Positions 8,034 through 15,540 of a stretch of 22,065 bases of DNA are shown here, piece by piece. The number at the start of each line of letters is the position of its first letter. Within the stretch, counting starts at the first letter, position 1. The notes below the pieces were generated by a model. It was not told the DNA's origin. It did no database searches and worked only from the letters and a program-made list of their open reading frames with translations. Location: contig JBEKUI010000039.1 of the NCBI GenBank assembly GCA_049515175.1, positions 1-22,065 on the forward strand, in the 5' to 3' direction. Position numbers and translations under genes: made by a program. The stretch is from JACQNR01 sp049515175 (GTDB taxonomy: Bacteria; Acidobacteriota; Terriglobia; UBA7540).

Positions 8034-10010
8034 ATGAATTCAAGCCGGATAATGACGAATACCCTGCGAAAGTGGATTGTGTTGCTGTTTTTGTTGATGG
8101 TGCCGGCGCTTGTGTGGGCCCAAACCACTGACGAGGACAAGAAAAAGAAGACGACGACTAAGCCCCCTCCGGCCAAGTCCGCGAGCAAACCCGCCGCGAA
8201 GCGTCCGCCTGCAAAAGCGGCACAGCAGCCTCAGAGGCAACAGCCGCGGGTCCAGCAGCAAACCGCACAGCCTCAAGTCCAGCAATCGAAGCGGGAGGCG
8301 CGGGTCAAACCGCAGAGGCAGGAGGGAGATCAGCGTCGGCAGGAACAACAGCAGCTGAAACTACAGCAGAGGCAGGCGAGAGACCAACGGAAGGAGCAGC
8401 AACAACAGGCAAAAGTACAGCAGCGGCAGGAGAAGGACCGGCTGACGCAGGAGAAACAACAACTGAAACTGCAGCAGAGGCAGGAAAAAGACAGGATGAA
8501 GCTGGAGAAGCAGCAGGCGAGAGAGCAGCAGCATGGGAAAGGGCAACAGAAAGAGGTACAACAACAGCAGCAGGCAAGGCCAGAACGGATGCAACAGGCC
8601 CAGCAGCAGAGGCAAGAACAGCGAAGAGTTCTGACGCCCGTGGAGTCCCGGCAACAGATCCAGGACTTGAACCGCAACCGGACGGCCTTGAGGGGAATCA
8701 ACCGGAGACCCTTGCCGTCAGGCGAAGTGACGGTTCATCCCGACGGCAGACGGATCATTGCCGCTCCTGGAGGCCGGCAGTTGGATGTGCGTCGGGACGG
8801 AACGGTGGAACGAGTTTCATTCAGGGACGGCAGGACGGCGACCTTCCGGCCGGATGGCCGGGTCCGCTCGTACCATGCGAATGGGATGCAGGTTAACCAC
8901 TGGCAGCGCGGGGGGCGAACCATCGTGACCGAGCGCCCCGACAGGACCGTGTTGGTGAGCACGGGAAGGAACCGAGGCTACGTGCAGCGCACCGTCATGG
9001 TGAGGAACCGCACCTACGTTCAGCGAACCTATATGGTCAACAACGTGACCTACGTACGCGTCTATCGACCGTACTATTTCCGCGGCGCGACGTATTATCG
9101 TTACGAGCCGGTCTACCGATATCACCCGGTGTTCTATGGCTGGGCCTACAATCCATGGCCGGGGCCGGTTCGTTACCGTTGGAGTTGGTACAACGATCCC
9201 TGGTACGGGTACTACGGGCCCTACTTCGCACCGTATCCTGTCTATCCCTCGGCGTCGTTTTGGCTGACGGACTTCCTGCTGTCTGAGACCCTCAGGCTCG
9301 CCTACCAAGCCCATCAGGAAGCCGCGGCCAATGAAGCCGCAGAACAGGAAAGATACGACTCTTCCGCAGGCCCGTCACCTGCGGGCGGAAGCGCCTACGC
9401 CACTCAACTCACGCCTGAGGTCAAGCAGGCCATCGCCGAGGAAGTCAAGCAGCAGCTCGACGCCGAAAAAGCCGCGGCGATGAATGCTCAGCCGGGTGAT
9501 CAACCGACTGCTGCGGCAACAGCTCCGCCAGGCGCCGAGCCGATTGGCGCGACCCCCAGCGAGGTCCCGCCAGCCCTGAATCCGGCGCAGCGTGTTTTCA
9601 TCGTGTCCAGAAATTTCGACGTCGACGACGGCGGTCAGGGATGCAGCCTAAGCCCGGGGGACGTGATCACCCGGCTTACGGATACCCCGGATGAAAACCA
9701 AAATGTCAAAGCGAGTGTCTTGAGCAGCCAGAAGGCCGATTGTGCCGCGGGCTCAACGGTGGGGGTTTCCGTCGAGGATTTGCAGGAGATGCACAACCAG
9801 TTCCATGAACGGATTGACTCCGGACTCAAACAGCTCGCCGAAAATCAAGGCCAGGGAGGGCTGCCGGCTGCTCCCGATACTCGCACTTCCTTCACCGAAG
9901 TCGCCGCCCCGCAACCAGATCCGAACGTGGCGGCCGACTTGCAGTCCCAGCAGCAGCAGGCCGACCTGACCGAGGCGCAAGTGCAGGAAGAGGCGTTCGT
10001 CCAGATGTAG
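8034..10010 (+). CDS. Secreted Gln/Arg-rich coiled-coil protein with aromatic-rich region
   Basis: 658 residues; no named family recognised. The start at 8034 is set by AGGAGG six bases upstream and by the signal peptide it creates (hydrophobic WIVLLFLLMVPALVWA, cleavage near Ala29). Regions in order: a Lys/Pro/Ala-rich stretch (30-65); a Gln/Arg/Lys/Glu-rich coiled coil (about 66-200) with four imperfect 18-19-residue repeats built on EQQQLKLQQRQARDQRK (104-175); a series of DG-turn beta strands (HPDGR, RRDGT, FRDGR, FRPDGR, 232-300) resembling YD/RHS-type hairpins; then a Tyr/Arg/Trp/Pro-rich part (317-405). The C-terminal third has a helical segment, an Ala/Pro linker, and a small domain with two Cys (GCSLSPGD and ADCAAG) that may form a disulfide. 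An envelope or surface structural role is plausible but unproven. Confidence 0.75.
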   Translation: MNSSRIMTNTLRKWIVLLFLLMVPALVWAQTTDEDKKKKTTTKPPPAKSASKPAAKRPPAKAAQQPQRQQPRVQQQTAQPQVQQSKREARVKPQRQEGDQRRQEQQQLKLQQRQARDQRKEQQQQAKVQQRQEKDRLTQEKQQLKLQQRQEKDRMKLEKQQAREQQHGKGQQKEVQQQQQARPERMQQAQQQRQEQRRVLTPVESRQQIQDLNRNRTALRGINRRPLPSGEVTVHPDGRRIIAAPGGRQLDVRRDGTVERVSFRDGRTATFRPDGRVRSYHANGMQVNHWQRGGRTIVTERPDRTVLVSTGRNRGYVQRTVMVRNRTYVQRTYMVNNVTYVRVYRPYYFRGATYYRYEPVYRYHPVFYGWAYNPWPGPVRYRWSWYNDPWYGYYGPYFAPYPVYPSASFWLTDFLLSETLRLAYQAHQEAAANEAAEQERYDSSAGPSPAGGSAYATQLTPEVKQAIAEEVKQQLDAEKAAAMNAQPGDQPTAAATAPPGAEPIGATPSEVPPALNPAQRVFIVSRNFDVDDGGQGCSLSPGDVITRLTDTPDENQNVKASVLSSQKADCAAGSTVGVSVEDLQEMHNQFHERIDSGLKQLAENQGQGGLPAAPDTRTSFTEVAAPQPDPNVAADLQSQQQQADLTEAQVQEEAFVQM

Positions 10011-10018
10011 GATCGATT

Positions 10019-10056
10019 CGCGGGTGGCGCGGACATCGTTTTGTGATTTCTGCGAA
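10019..10056 (+). repeat. REP-like repeat, degenerate copy
   Basis: Carries the intact head GGGTGGCGC (10022-10030) followed by a decayed palindrome. It lies just after the stop of the Gln-rich protein gene. Confidence 0.45.
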
Positions 10057-10111
10057 TCGTGCTGAGCCCTGGGCATAGCCGTATTGGCATCAATGCCGCA
10101 CCCTCAGTCTC

Positions 10112-10157
10112 TTTGGCTTATCGCAGACACGCAAACCACAGCATGTCTGCGCCACGC
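10112..10157 (-). repeat. REP-like repeat, copy downstream of the diguanylate cyclase
   Basis: On the - strand the head GCGTGGCGCA is followed by a 10-bp palindrome with one mismatch around an 8-base loop. Positions 10112-10155 match 11348-11391 at 42 of 44 bases in the same orientation. With the 10019 copy it fills most of the 223 bases between the convergent genes. Confidence 0.7.
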
Positions 10158-10233
10158 GGCGCGGCCGCGGCGCGGTTCGCCTGAATGCAGCCTCCATTTT
10201 CCCCGCTCGTTGAGAGGAGCAACCTGGGAAGAT

Positions 10234-11139
10234 TTATGGTGCGGGCTTGGCCTGGGCTGCGAGCTCGACGCGGTTGCGCCCTTGGGCTTTGGCGCGGTAG
10301 AGCGCCTGATCAGCGGACACGAGCAGAGACTCCGCGTCGGACTCGCCGGCGCCCTCGCTGGAGGCCACGCCCAGGCTCAGCGATAGCCGGATGCTCACGC
10401 CATTCGAATCGATCGGCCGCTCACTGATTTCCGCCAGAATTCTCTCGGCAATCCCCGCGCCGCCGCTCGCGGAGCATTCCGGCAGAACGGTCAGGAATTC
10501 CTCGCCGCCGTAGCGGCCCACCCCATCGTAGCCGCGCAGGGCGGCTCGCATCCGGGCCGCCACCTCTCGCAAGACGGAATCTCCCGTCGCGTGCCCGTAG
10601 GTATCATTGATCCGCTTGAAGTGGTCGATATCCGCCATGATGACCGCAATCGGCGTCGCTTTCCGCTTCCCGCGCGCCAGTTCCCGGCTGAGCAGGTCGA
10701 GAATCGTTCCTCGGGTCCACAGCCCGGTGAGCGAGTCGTGGGTGGCCTGGTGCCGCAAGGATTCCTGCAACTTGAGGATGCGCTCGCCGGCGCGGAGGCG
10801 GGCTTCGAGTTCGCGGACGTCAAAAGGCTTGGTGAGATAATCGTCCGCGCCGGCGCCCATCCCTTCCACCACATCAGTTATTTGATCCTTTACGGTCAGC
10901 AGAAGAATATAAGTGTAGGGAAGGTCCGAACGTTTTCGGACCTCCAGGCAGATGGCGGGCCCGCTCATTTCCGGCATCAACCAGTCGAGGATCAGCAGAG
11001 GCGGCGCGTCCGCGCGCTGTAGAATCTCCCACGCTTCACGGCCGTCGCGTGCAGTGACAATTTCGTAGCCCCTTTCGTGAAGAAACTCGGTGAGAATATG
11101 AAGAGTGACGTTGTCATCATCGGCGATGAGAATTTTCAT
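10234..11139 (-). CDS. Diguanylate cyclase response regulator (REC-GGDEF)
   Basis: 301 residues; makes the second messenger cyclic di-GMP from two GTP. The N-terminal receiver domain (1-120) has the acidic triad DDD at 7-9, phospho-acceptor Asp52, Thr82 and Lys104 (LTKPF), so activation by an unseen histidine kinase is expected. A short helix joins it to the GGDEF domain (about 130-290), with the substrate motif DIDHFKRINDTYGH and the active-site signature GGEEF at 211-215. RGYD (202-205), five residues before GGEEF, fits the RxxD inhibitory site, so product inhibition is likely. There is no membrane segment or DNA-binding domain. The layout is that of short PleD/WspR-like proteins. No partner kinase lies nearby. 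A promoter is visible upstream, and near-identical palindromic repeats sit on both sides of the gene. Confidence 0.95.
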   Translation of the reverse strand: MKILIADDDNVTLHILTEFLHERGYEIVTARDGREAWEILQRADAPPLLILDWLMPEMSGPAICLEVRKRSDLPYTYILLLTVKDQITDVVEGMGAGADDYLTKPFDVRELEARLRAGERILKLQESLRHQATHDSLTGLWTRGTILDLLSRELARGKRKATPIAVIMADIDHFKRINDTYGHATGDSVLREVAARMRAALRGYDGVGRYGGEEFLTVLPECSASGGAGIAERILAEISERPIDSNGVSIRLSLSLGVASSEGAGESDAESLLVSADQALYRAKAQGRNRVELAAQAKPAP

Positions 11140-11171
11140 CCAGTGCCCTTAGCGAAAAGGTTCGAAAAGGC

Positions 11172-11200
11172 ATCGTACAGGCGCGTTGTATTTTTTTCAA
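11172..11200 (-). promoter_or_regulatory. Promoter of the diguanylate cyclase gene
   Basis: On the - strand, TTGAAA (11195-11200), a 17-base spacer, then TACGAT (11172-11177). The transcript would start about 25 bases before the ATG at 11139. Confidence 0.55.
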
Positions 11201-11251
11201 CTTGATTGAGCGCTGGCGAGGGTTGCTGGAAGTCGGACCACCGCGCTGGAG

Positions 11252-11438
11252 CCGGGTAGCGCGGACATGTTCTCAAAGTCCGCGGCTTTTCTCCCGGAAC
11301 ACAACAAACTGCCGCAGAGTTCTCAAACAACGCGGCGCTACCTGCTGTTTGGCTCATCGCAGACATGCAAACCACAGCATGTCTGCGCCACCCGGCCAAC
11401 GCTCGCCGATATCATAACCCGATATGTGCGCCACCCGC
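11252..11438. repeat. Cluster of four REP-like palindromes
   Basis: Four copies of the same repeat type fill the gap between the diguanylate cyclase promoter and the HEPN-like gene. One is on the + strand at 11252-11286 (head GGGTAGCGC; stem GCGGAC/GTCCGC). One is on the - strand at 11311-11343 (stem GCCGC/GCGGC). One is on the - strand at 11348-11394 (head GGGTGGCGCA; perfect 10-bp stem 11359-11368 with 11377-11386). One is on the - strand at 11407-11438 (stem ATATC/GATAT). The rest of 11140-11490 shows nothing else I can name. Confidence 0.65.
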
Positions 11439-11490
11439 CGACGTTTATGCCACAGGCTCATCTGCGCCCCTTGAACTGGGAGCACCTCCA

Positions 11491-12048
11491 TTATTTCCAT
11501 TTGGAGCGCAGACTCAACTCGAGTCGACGGAGAAGTGTGGCCGCATCCTTTTCGTGATCCCGAAGTAGCTTCAAGAGATTAACGGCCTCCCTCCTCGGCG
11601 GCTTTCTTGGGCTCTCGTGAAGCCACACCTCGAATCCCTCCTTCCCGATACTCATCTCCGAGATGAGCGGCCCAGAACGCTGAGGGTGACTGATAGTGTC
11701 TCGCCATTGACGAAGCGCATTCCATCCGGCAACACTGTCAATGGGCGCTTTGCGACCGACAAGCAACCTCCAAAGATCTCCGATCGCGTCCTGCTGCATG
11801 TATGCAGCCTGGAGAACCCCGTAAAGATGCAAGTACTTCGCACCTATGCGGACTGGACTGGTGCGGTGTGAGTCGGGTATGCCACGGTGACAAAAATACG
11901 TGAGGGCAAACGTACTTGCCCGAAGCGTATCCAGTGCGGCGGCCACTTGGCTGTGCTTGGCCTGTGTGGCAGGCGGTACCAAATCGCGAAGCTGTCGGTC
12001 GTTATAATAGTCTCTGATCTTGCGCTCGAGTTCGGCGATCTGATCCAA
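11491..12048 (-). CDS. HEPN-like small protein
   Basis: 185 residues, predicted all-helical. R116-D-T-I-S-H121 fits the R-polar-x3-H signature of HEPN domains, many of which are RNases in toxin-antitoxin, abortive-infection or CRISPR accessory systems. The preceding helix (LYGVLQAAYMQQDAIGDLW) also resembles a recurring uncharacterised bacterial group with this layout. The start is a TTG at 12048 with a weak AAGGTG site; the nearest upstream ATG is blocked by a stop. It lies 131 bases downstream of another helical small gene on the same strand, in a patch whose codon use is less GC-biased than its surroundings. No MNT-type nucleotidyltransferase partner is visible. Whether it is active, and on what RNA, is unknown. 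Confidence 0.65.
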   Translation of the reverse strand: MDQIAELERKIRDYYNDRQLRDLVPPATQAKHSQVAAALDTLRASTFALTYFCHRGIPDSHRTSPVRIGAKYLHLYGVLQAAYMQQDAIGDLWRLLVGRKAPIDSVAGWNALRQWRDTISHPQRSGPLISEMSIGKEGFEVWLHESPRKPPRREAVNLLKLLRDHEKDAATLLRRLELSLRSKWK

Positions 12049-12179
12049 GGCTCACCTTGTTACAAAGTATCCGCACCTCATCGGCACTTATGGCTCCCCA
12101 CTTCCCACCGCTCGGCCCCCTAGCGCTTTCTGCCTGCTACCGGCTTTGGAAAGTCGGACGAGTCAGGCGCCACGCCGGA

Positions 12180-12770
12180 CTACTCGTGCCAGGGAAGTCC
12201 GAGGCTGGTAGGGTCGGTGGGGCGAAGAACACCATCCAGGCAAATTTGTCGCAAGGACTTCTCGAGGCGGCGGAACAACTCGAAGATTCGCTTTACGTCG
12301 GCCGCCAGATCGACGCCAAGTCTGCGTGGCCTGCTTCGCGGCCTCACGCCCACGGGGTACTTCTCAGACTCGATGGCGTCGCGGAGGTCCTCCAAGAGCC
12401 GACTCTCTTCCGAACTAGTGCGCACACCTGCTACGCGAAAGAGCTCGGTAAGGCAATGATGGCGGAGGTCTTTATTGAGAGCGCCTGACCAGGTGGCGTC
12501 CTCTCCTCGGGCTACGAGGAGCCCCTTCACGAGGTTCTCAAGAGCATACCCGTAAAGAAGAAAGACGGGCATTAGCTGCAGATGTGTGGGGTCATCCGCT
12601 TCGAATGGACCTTTGGCTCCGCCGGCAGCGACGGCAAGTGCGCGCTCACGAAGCACATTGCCAGCAGACAGAAGACTTCGCGCTTGGACTTGCCAGAAGA
12701 TTGGGGTCTGTCCCCTTCCCTCAAACTCATCCCGCCAGCGTTCTTGGTTGTTCTTAGTTCCCCTTGTCAT
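12180..12770 (-). CDS. Helical protein with GYALENLVKG motif, possibly HEPN-like
   Basis: 196 residues. The segment LLYGYALENLVKGLLVARG (about 73-91), followed by a His-containing LRHHCLTELFRVAG and a later EKYPVGVRP, is a pattern I associate with an uncharacterised group of small helical bacterial proteins. These often lie in accessory regions and are plausibly HEPN-like. The classical R-x4-6-H signature is not clear here, so the fold is inferred only. The start at 12770 is an ATG with a poor ribosome site. It reads in the same direction as the HEPN-like gene downstream and the broken HNH gene upstream, which suggests a small accessory operon or a set acquired together. Confidence 0.6.
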   Translation of the reverse strand: MTRGTKNNQERWRDEFEGRGQTPIFWQVQARSLLSAGNVLRERALAVAAGGAKGPFEADDPTHLQLMPVFLLYGYALENLVKGLLVARGEDATWSGALNKDLRHHCLTELFRVAGVRTSSEESRLLEDLRDAIESEKYPVGVRPRSRPRRLGVDLAADVKRIFELFRRLEKSLRQICLDGVLRPTDPTSLGLPWHE

Positions 12771-12828
12771 TTGCCAAACTTCCAGTCATGTTCCCGCTTC
12801 CGCATAAGTATTGTTCATGCTGACCTGC

Positions 12829-12926
12829 GTTAGGCCCGTCCTGGTAAGCATGAGACGAAGCCGCCGCCGGGCGGGCCGCGGAGGCTCACGGTCGCCGCTC
12901 TCGTCGGCTGCAGCGGCTCGTTAGGC
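12829..12926. repeat. Two direct GTTAGGC sites flanking a GC-rich segment
   Basis: GTTAGGC occurs at 12829-12835 and 12920-12926, 91 bases apart in the same orientation. The second, read on the - strand, contains the TAA stop of the broken HNH gene, followed by GAGCCGCTGCAGCCGACG. This resembles one arm of an integron attC site (RYYYAAC and its inner box). The complementary second arm is not found, so this is at most a partial or decayed site. Confidence 0.35.
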
Positions 12927-13567
12927 GCTTTCACTTGCTGATGCAATCCTCCCTTGCAGACTTTGAATCAGGTTCTTTGCGATGGCTTTCATATCGGACT
13001 GGGTAAGCAGGCTGCCCTTGGTGCTGTTGCAGAACCAGCAGCACTTCACGAGGTTGTCCAGCTCGTACCTCGACTGTTGTCGGTTCGGTCAAGAGTGAGC
13101 CAATTGATCGCGCGGTGCTTTGCGGATTTGAAAATGCGTTTGAACTTTAGAATCTCGCAGTCGGTTCCGCGGTAAGAGACAACAAAGTCTCTCAGGCGCT
13201 TGAACTCTTCCGTCGTGATCCCGCAATATGAGCACGTGTCAGGGGTCTGTTGCCACCACAGATCAAGCGACTCCGCAGTGAGTGTGAAAGCAATTCCTCG
13301 TGCTTTAGCCCCCTGCTGGAGAATTGGGATTGCGCCCCTGCCGAAGCGATAATAGCCAGCGGCCTGTTGGGTGTTGATCGCCCGCGCCAGGGCCGCTTTG
13401 CCTTTGGCAGTCTTGAAGTATCTTGTTTGGGCCTCCTTCCCTCTTCCCGTCTTGAAGTAAGCAGCAACACAGGCCCTGCACCAAGATCCCCGACCATCCT
13501 TGGTGGCCTTGTTCTTGGGGAAATCTTCCAGTGGTTTCTCGCATTGGCATTTGCTGCAGCGTTTCAT
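12921..13567 (-). pseudogene. HNH endonuclease gene with a single-base frameshift
   Basis: The frame from the ATG at 13567 encodes MKRCSKC, a second Cys pair (C30, C33), three YFKT/GKGK-type basic repeats (about 37-78), a CSYC zinc pair (C112, C115) and the HNH core start LTLDRTDNSRG, then runs out of frame and stops at 13046. A second frame resumes exactly there with YELDNLVKCCWFCNSTKG, the expected rest of the HNH/zinc core, and ends at a TAA at 12921-12923. Adding one base at the GG at 13068-13069 makes the span 648 bases, a clean 215-residue protein. As read, the core is split and the protein should be inactive. A sequencing or assembly error in a short G run is the main alternative. HNH proteins of this form are common in phages and mobile DNA. 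Confidence 0.75.
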
Positions 13568-13601
13568 CTACTAATCCAATCGAGCTTAGCCTCGATCTGG
13601 C

Positions 13602-13645
13602 GCCGGGTGGCGCACACATCGCGCTAGGTGCGATGTGGCGGTCCG
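13602..13645 (+). repeat. REP-like repeat
   Basis: Head GGGTGGCGCA (13605-13614) is followed by a perfect 8-bp palindrome, CACATCGC (13615-13622) with GCGATGTG (13630-13637). It lies between the broken HNH gene and the end of the dehydrogenase gene. Confidence 0.65.
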
Positions 13646-13673
13646 CAGAGCCATGCCTTGTCTGTAGCCATGC

Positions 13674-14792
13674 CTAGTACCCGCGCCGCTTATCCACCAC
13701 ATTAAGCAGCGGCAGGCCGTTGACGTAGCGGCGGACGTTCTCCGTGAAGAGGGCCATCTGGCGCTCAGTGGTGCGCGGGGTCCCGCCGGACGTGTGGCAG
13801 GTGATGATGACGTTTCCGGCCGTCCAGAGCGGCTCGTCGGCGGGCAGCGGTTCCTTGTAGGCCACGTCGAGCCCGGCACCCGCGATCCAGCCCTCCTTGA
13901 GCGCGCGCACGAGCGCGGGAGTATCGACGAGCTTGCCGCGCGACATGTTGATAAAGATGGCGCTGGGCTTCATGGCGCGGAAGACGGCTTCGTTGAACAT
14001 GCCTTCGCTTTCGCGTGTGTGCGGCGCGGAGGAAACCAGGAAGTCAACTTGCGGCACCATTGTGGGGAGCCAGTCCAGCGAGTGCAGCTCGGCGACGAAG
14101 TCCGGCTTGGGAATCGGCTTGGGATCGACGGCGAGGATCTTCATTCCAAATCCGAAGTGCGCGCGGCGGGCGATCCCCGTGCCGATGCCGCCCAGGCCGA
14201 CGATGCCCGCGGTCATGCCGCTGATGTCGAACAAGCCGTCGAGCTGCTTCCAGGTGCGCTCGCGCGTCTGCACGGAGTAGCGGTTGATGCCATGGGCGAG
14301 CGCCAGCATGAAGCCGATGGCGGTCTCCGAGATGCACGGGGCGTAGACGCGCTGCATGTTGGTGAGCACGACGGGGCTCTCGACGAATTCCGGCCAGAGA
14401 ATGTGCTCGACGCCCGCCGCCGTCCACTGGATCCAGCGCAGCTCGCGCGCGGTCTTCAAGTCGTCGCGGGAGAATTCCCCGTAGATGACCTGCGCGTCCG
14501 CGATCTCGCGACGGAGGTCGGCTTCCGTGCTGCAGAATTTGAGATCCATGTTCGGCGCATGGCTGCGCAGGATTTTCTGGTAGGGCTCATCGATTCGCTC
14601 CTGCGTCACGATCTTGAGTCGATCGACGCCGGAGGACTTGCCGGGCGCCGCAATTGGGTAGGATTCGACCGTTGCGGGGTAGGGCGCGTCGGGCGCTGCG
14701 GCAGGCAATACGGCCGGCGCGAGCGCCGTGGCCGTTGAACCCGCAGCGACGTTGCGAAGAAAGCTGCGGCGAGACAGGTCCTTGCTTGACAT
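13674..14792 (-). CDS. D-2-hydroxyacid dehydrogenase with Tat leader
   Basis: 372 residues of the NAD(P)-dependent D-isomer-specific 2-hydroxyacid dehydrogenase family, interconverting a 2-hydroxyacid and a 2-oxoacid. The ATG at 14792 is preferred over a GTG one codon earlier because GGAGG lies 4-5 bases before the ATG. An N-terminal twin-arginine leader (SRRSFLRN at 7-14, then an Ala-rich segment to about 33) precedes the enzyme. The nucleotide fold is marked by GLGGIG (199-204), and the catalytic triad fits Arg285 (SRGKLVD), Glu314 (KEPLP) and His333 (TCHTSGG). Export of an NAD-dependent enzyme is puzzling: either a tightly bound cofactor is carried out folded, or the leader is used differently. 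The true substrate cannot be read from sequence. No operon partner lies on its strand nearby. Confidence 0.9.
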   Translation of the reverse strand: MSSKDLSRRSFLRNVAAGSTATALAPAVLPAAAPDAPYPATVESYPIAAPGKSSGVDRLKIVTQERIDEPYQKILRSHAPNMDLKFCSTEADLRREIADAQVIYGEFSRDDLKTARELRWIQWTAAGVEHILWPEFVESPVVLTNMQRVYAPCISETAIGFMLALAHGINRYSVQTRERTWKQLDGLFDISGMTAGIVGLGGIGTGIARRAHFGFGMKILAVDPKPIPKPDFVAELHSLDWLPTMVPQVDFLVSSAPHTRESEGMFNEAVFRAMKPSAIFINMSRGKLVDTPALVRALKEGWIAGAGLDVAYKEPLPADEPLWTAGNVIITCHTSGGTPRTTERQMALFTENVRRYVNGLPLLNVVDKRRGY

Positions 14793-14902
14793 CACACACC
14801 TCCGGTTTGAAATGACCGGAGTCTAGCATGGGCTGGAGCGAGCGCCAACCCGTCATTCTCAGGAAGGGCGGGCCAAGGCATTTCCGCAGGGCAGCGCCAT
14901 GG

Positions 14903-14931
14903 TTCCAAACCCTGGCGAAGCGTGCTAGGAT
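14903..14931 (+). promoter_or_regulatory. Possible promoter of the STAS gene
   Basis: A weak -35 TTCCAA (14903-14908), a 17-base spacer, then TAGGAT (14926-14931) with TGC just before it as an extended -10. The -35 matches the consensus at only three positions. Confidence 0.35.
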
Positions 14932-15010
14932 GCAGACGCGTCAAACGGCCTGGGCGTGGCCGCGAGACGAAGCCCGATTGTAAAGGCATTCCACAAGGCG
15001 GTCATTGGCG

Positions 15011-15370
15011 ATGGCACTCTACATGGTCGACAAGCTGGTTTCCGGCGTGATCGTACTCACCCTCCGGGGAAGAATCGTTCTGGGAGAGGAGAGCGAGGCG
15101 TTCCGCGAGCGCGTCAAGCGGCTGGTCGAGGAAGGGCGCACGCGGATTGTTCTCGACTTGGCGGAAGTGAGCTACCTCGACAGCGTGGGGCTTTCGTCGC
15201 TGGTCGCCAGCTACACTTCGGCGCGCAAGCAGGGCGGCGACCTGAAGCTTCTGCAGCTCACTAAGAAGATTAACAATCTACTACAAATCACTCGACTAAG
15301 TACCGTGTTTGAGATTTATAACACGCTCGACGATGCGGTGCGCTCTTTCGGTCCGCAGGAAAACCCGTGA
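15011..15370 (+). CDS. STAS-domain anti-sigma factor antagonist
   Basis: 119 residues, a stand-alone STAS domain of the SpoIIAA/RsbV type. Such proteins bind a serine kinase anti-sigma factor and are switched by phosphorylation of one serine. The switch serine is Ser58 in YLDSVGLSSLV, at the same position as in SpoIIAA. Ser58 is preceded by the usual strand RIVLDLAEV. The ATG at 15011 is used; an in-frame TTG at 15005 is closer to the AAGGCGG ribosome site and cannot be excluded. No kinase or phosphatase partner is visible, so the cognate regulator must be elsewhere. Confidence 0.9.
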   Translation: MALYMVDKLVSGVIVLTLRGRIVLGEESEAFRERVKRLVEEGRTRIVLDLAEVSYLDSVGLSSLVASYTSARKQGGDLKLLQLTKKINNLLQITRLSTVFEIYNTLDDAVRSFGPQENP

Positions 15371-15413
15371 GCTGGGCGCGATGGCAGGGTCTCGCTTTTC
15401 CCCGGTTTACCCT

Positions 15414-15442
15414 TTGACAATGCAGTGTCGTACTGCTAGAGT
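15414..15442 (+). promoter_or_regulatory. Promoter of the cold-shock protein gene
   Basis: Consensus TTGACA (15414-15419), a 17-base spacer, then TAGAGT (15437-15442) with an extended TGC. The start near 15449 would give a leader of about 90 bases, long enough for the folded leaders seen in cold-shock genes. Confidence 0.65.
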
Positions 15443-15540
15443 TCCGCCCATAGCGTAGGAGAGGTTTCTTTGCCGGCCGTCCTGTACGCTCCTTCGACCA
15501 GCCTGGAACTCACTCCCTTGTACGCGCGTTGAGGTTTTCT

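Noticed and set aside
8305..8701. Cys- and Leu-rich - strand frames opposite the Gln-rich coil
   Set aside because: They are the mirror of CAG/CAA-rich repeats, which read as Leu and Cys on the other strand.
10019..11438. CRISPR array
   Set aside because: The repeats are palindromic, face both ways, vary in stem sequence and have no regular spacers.
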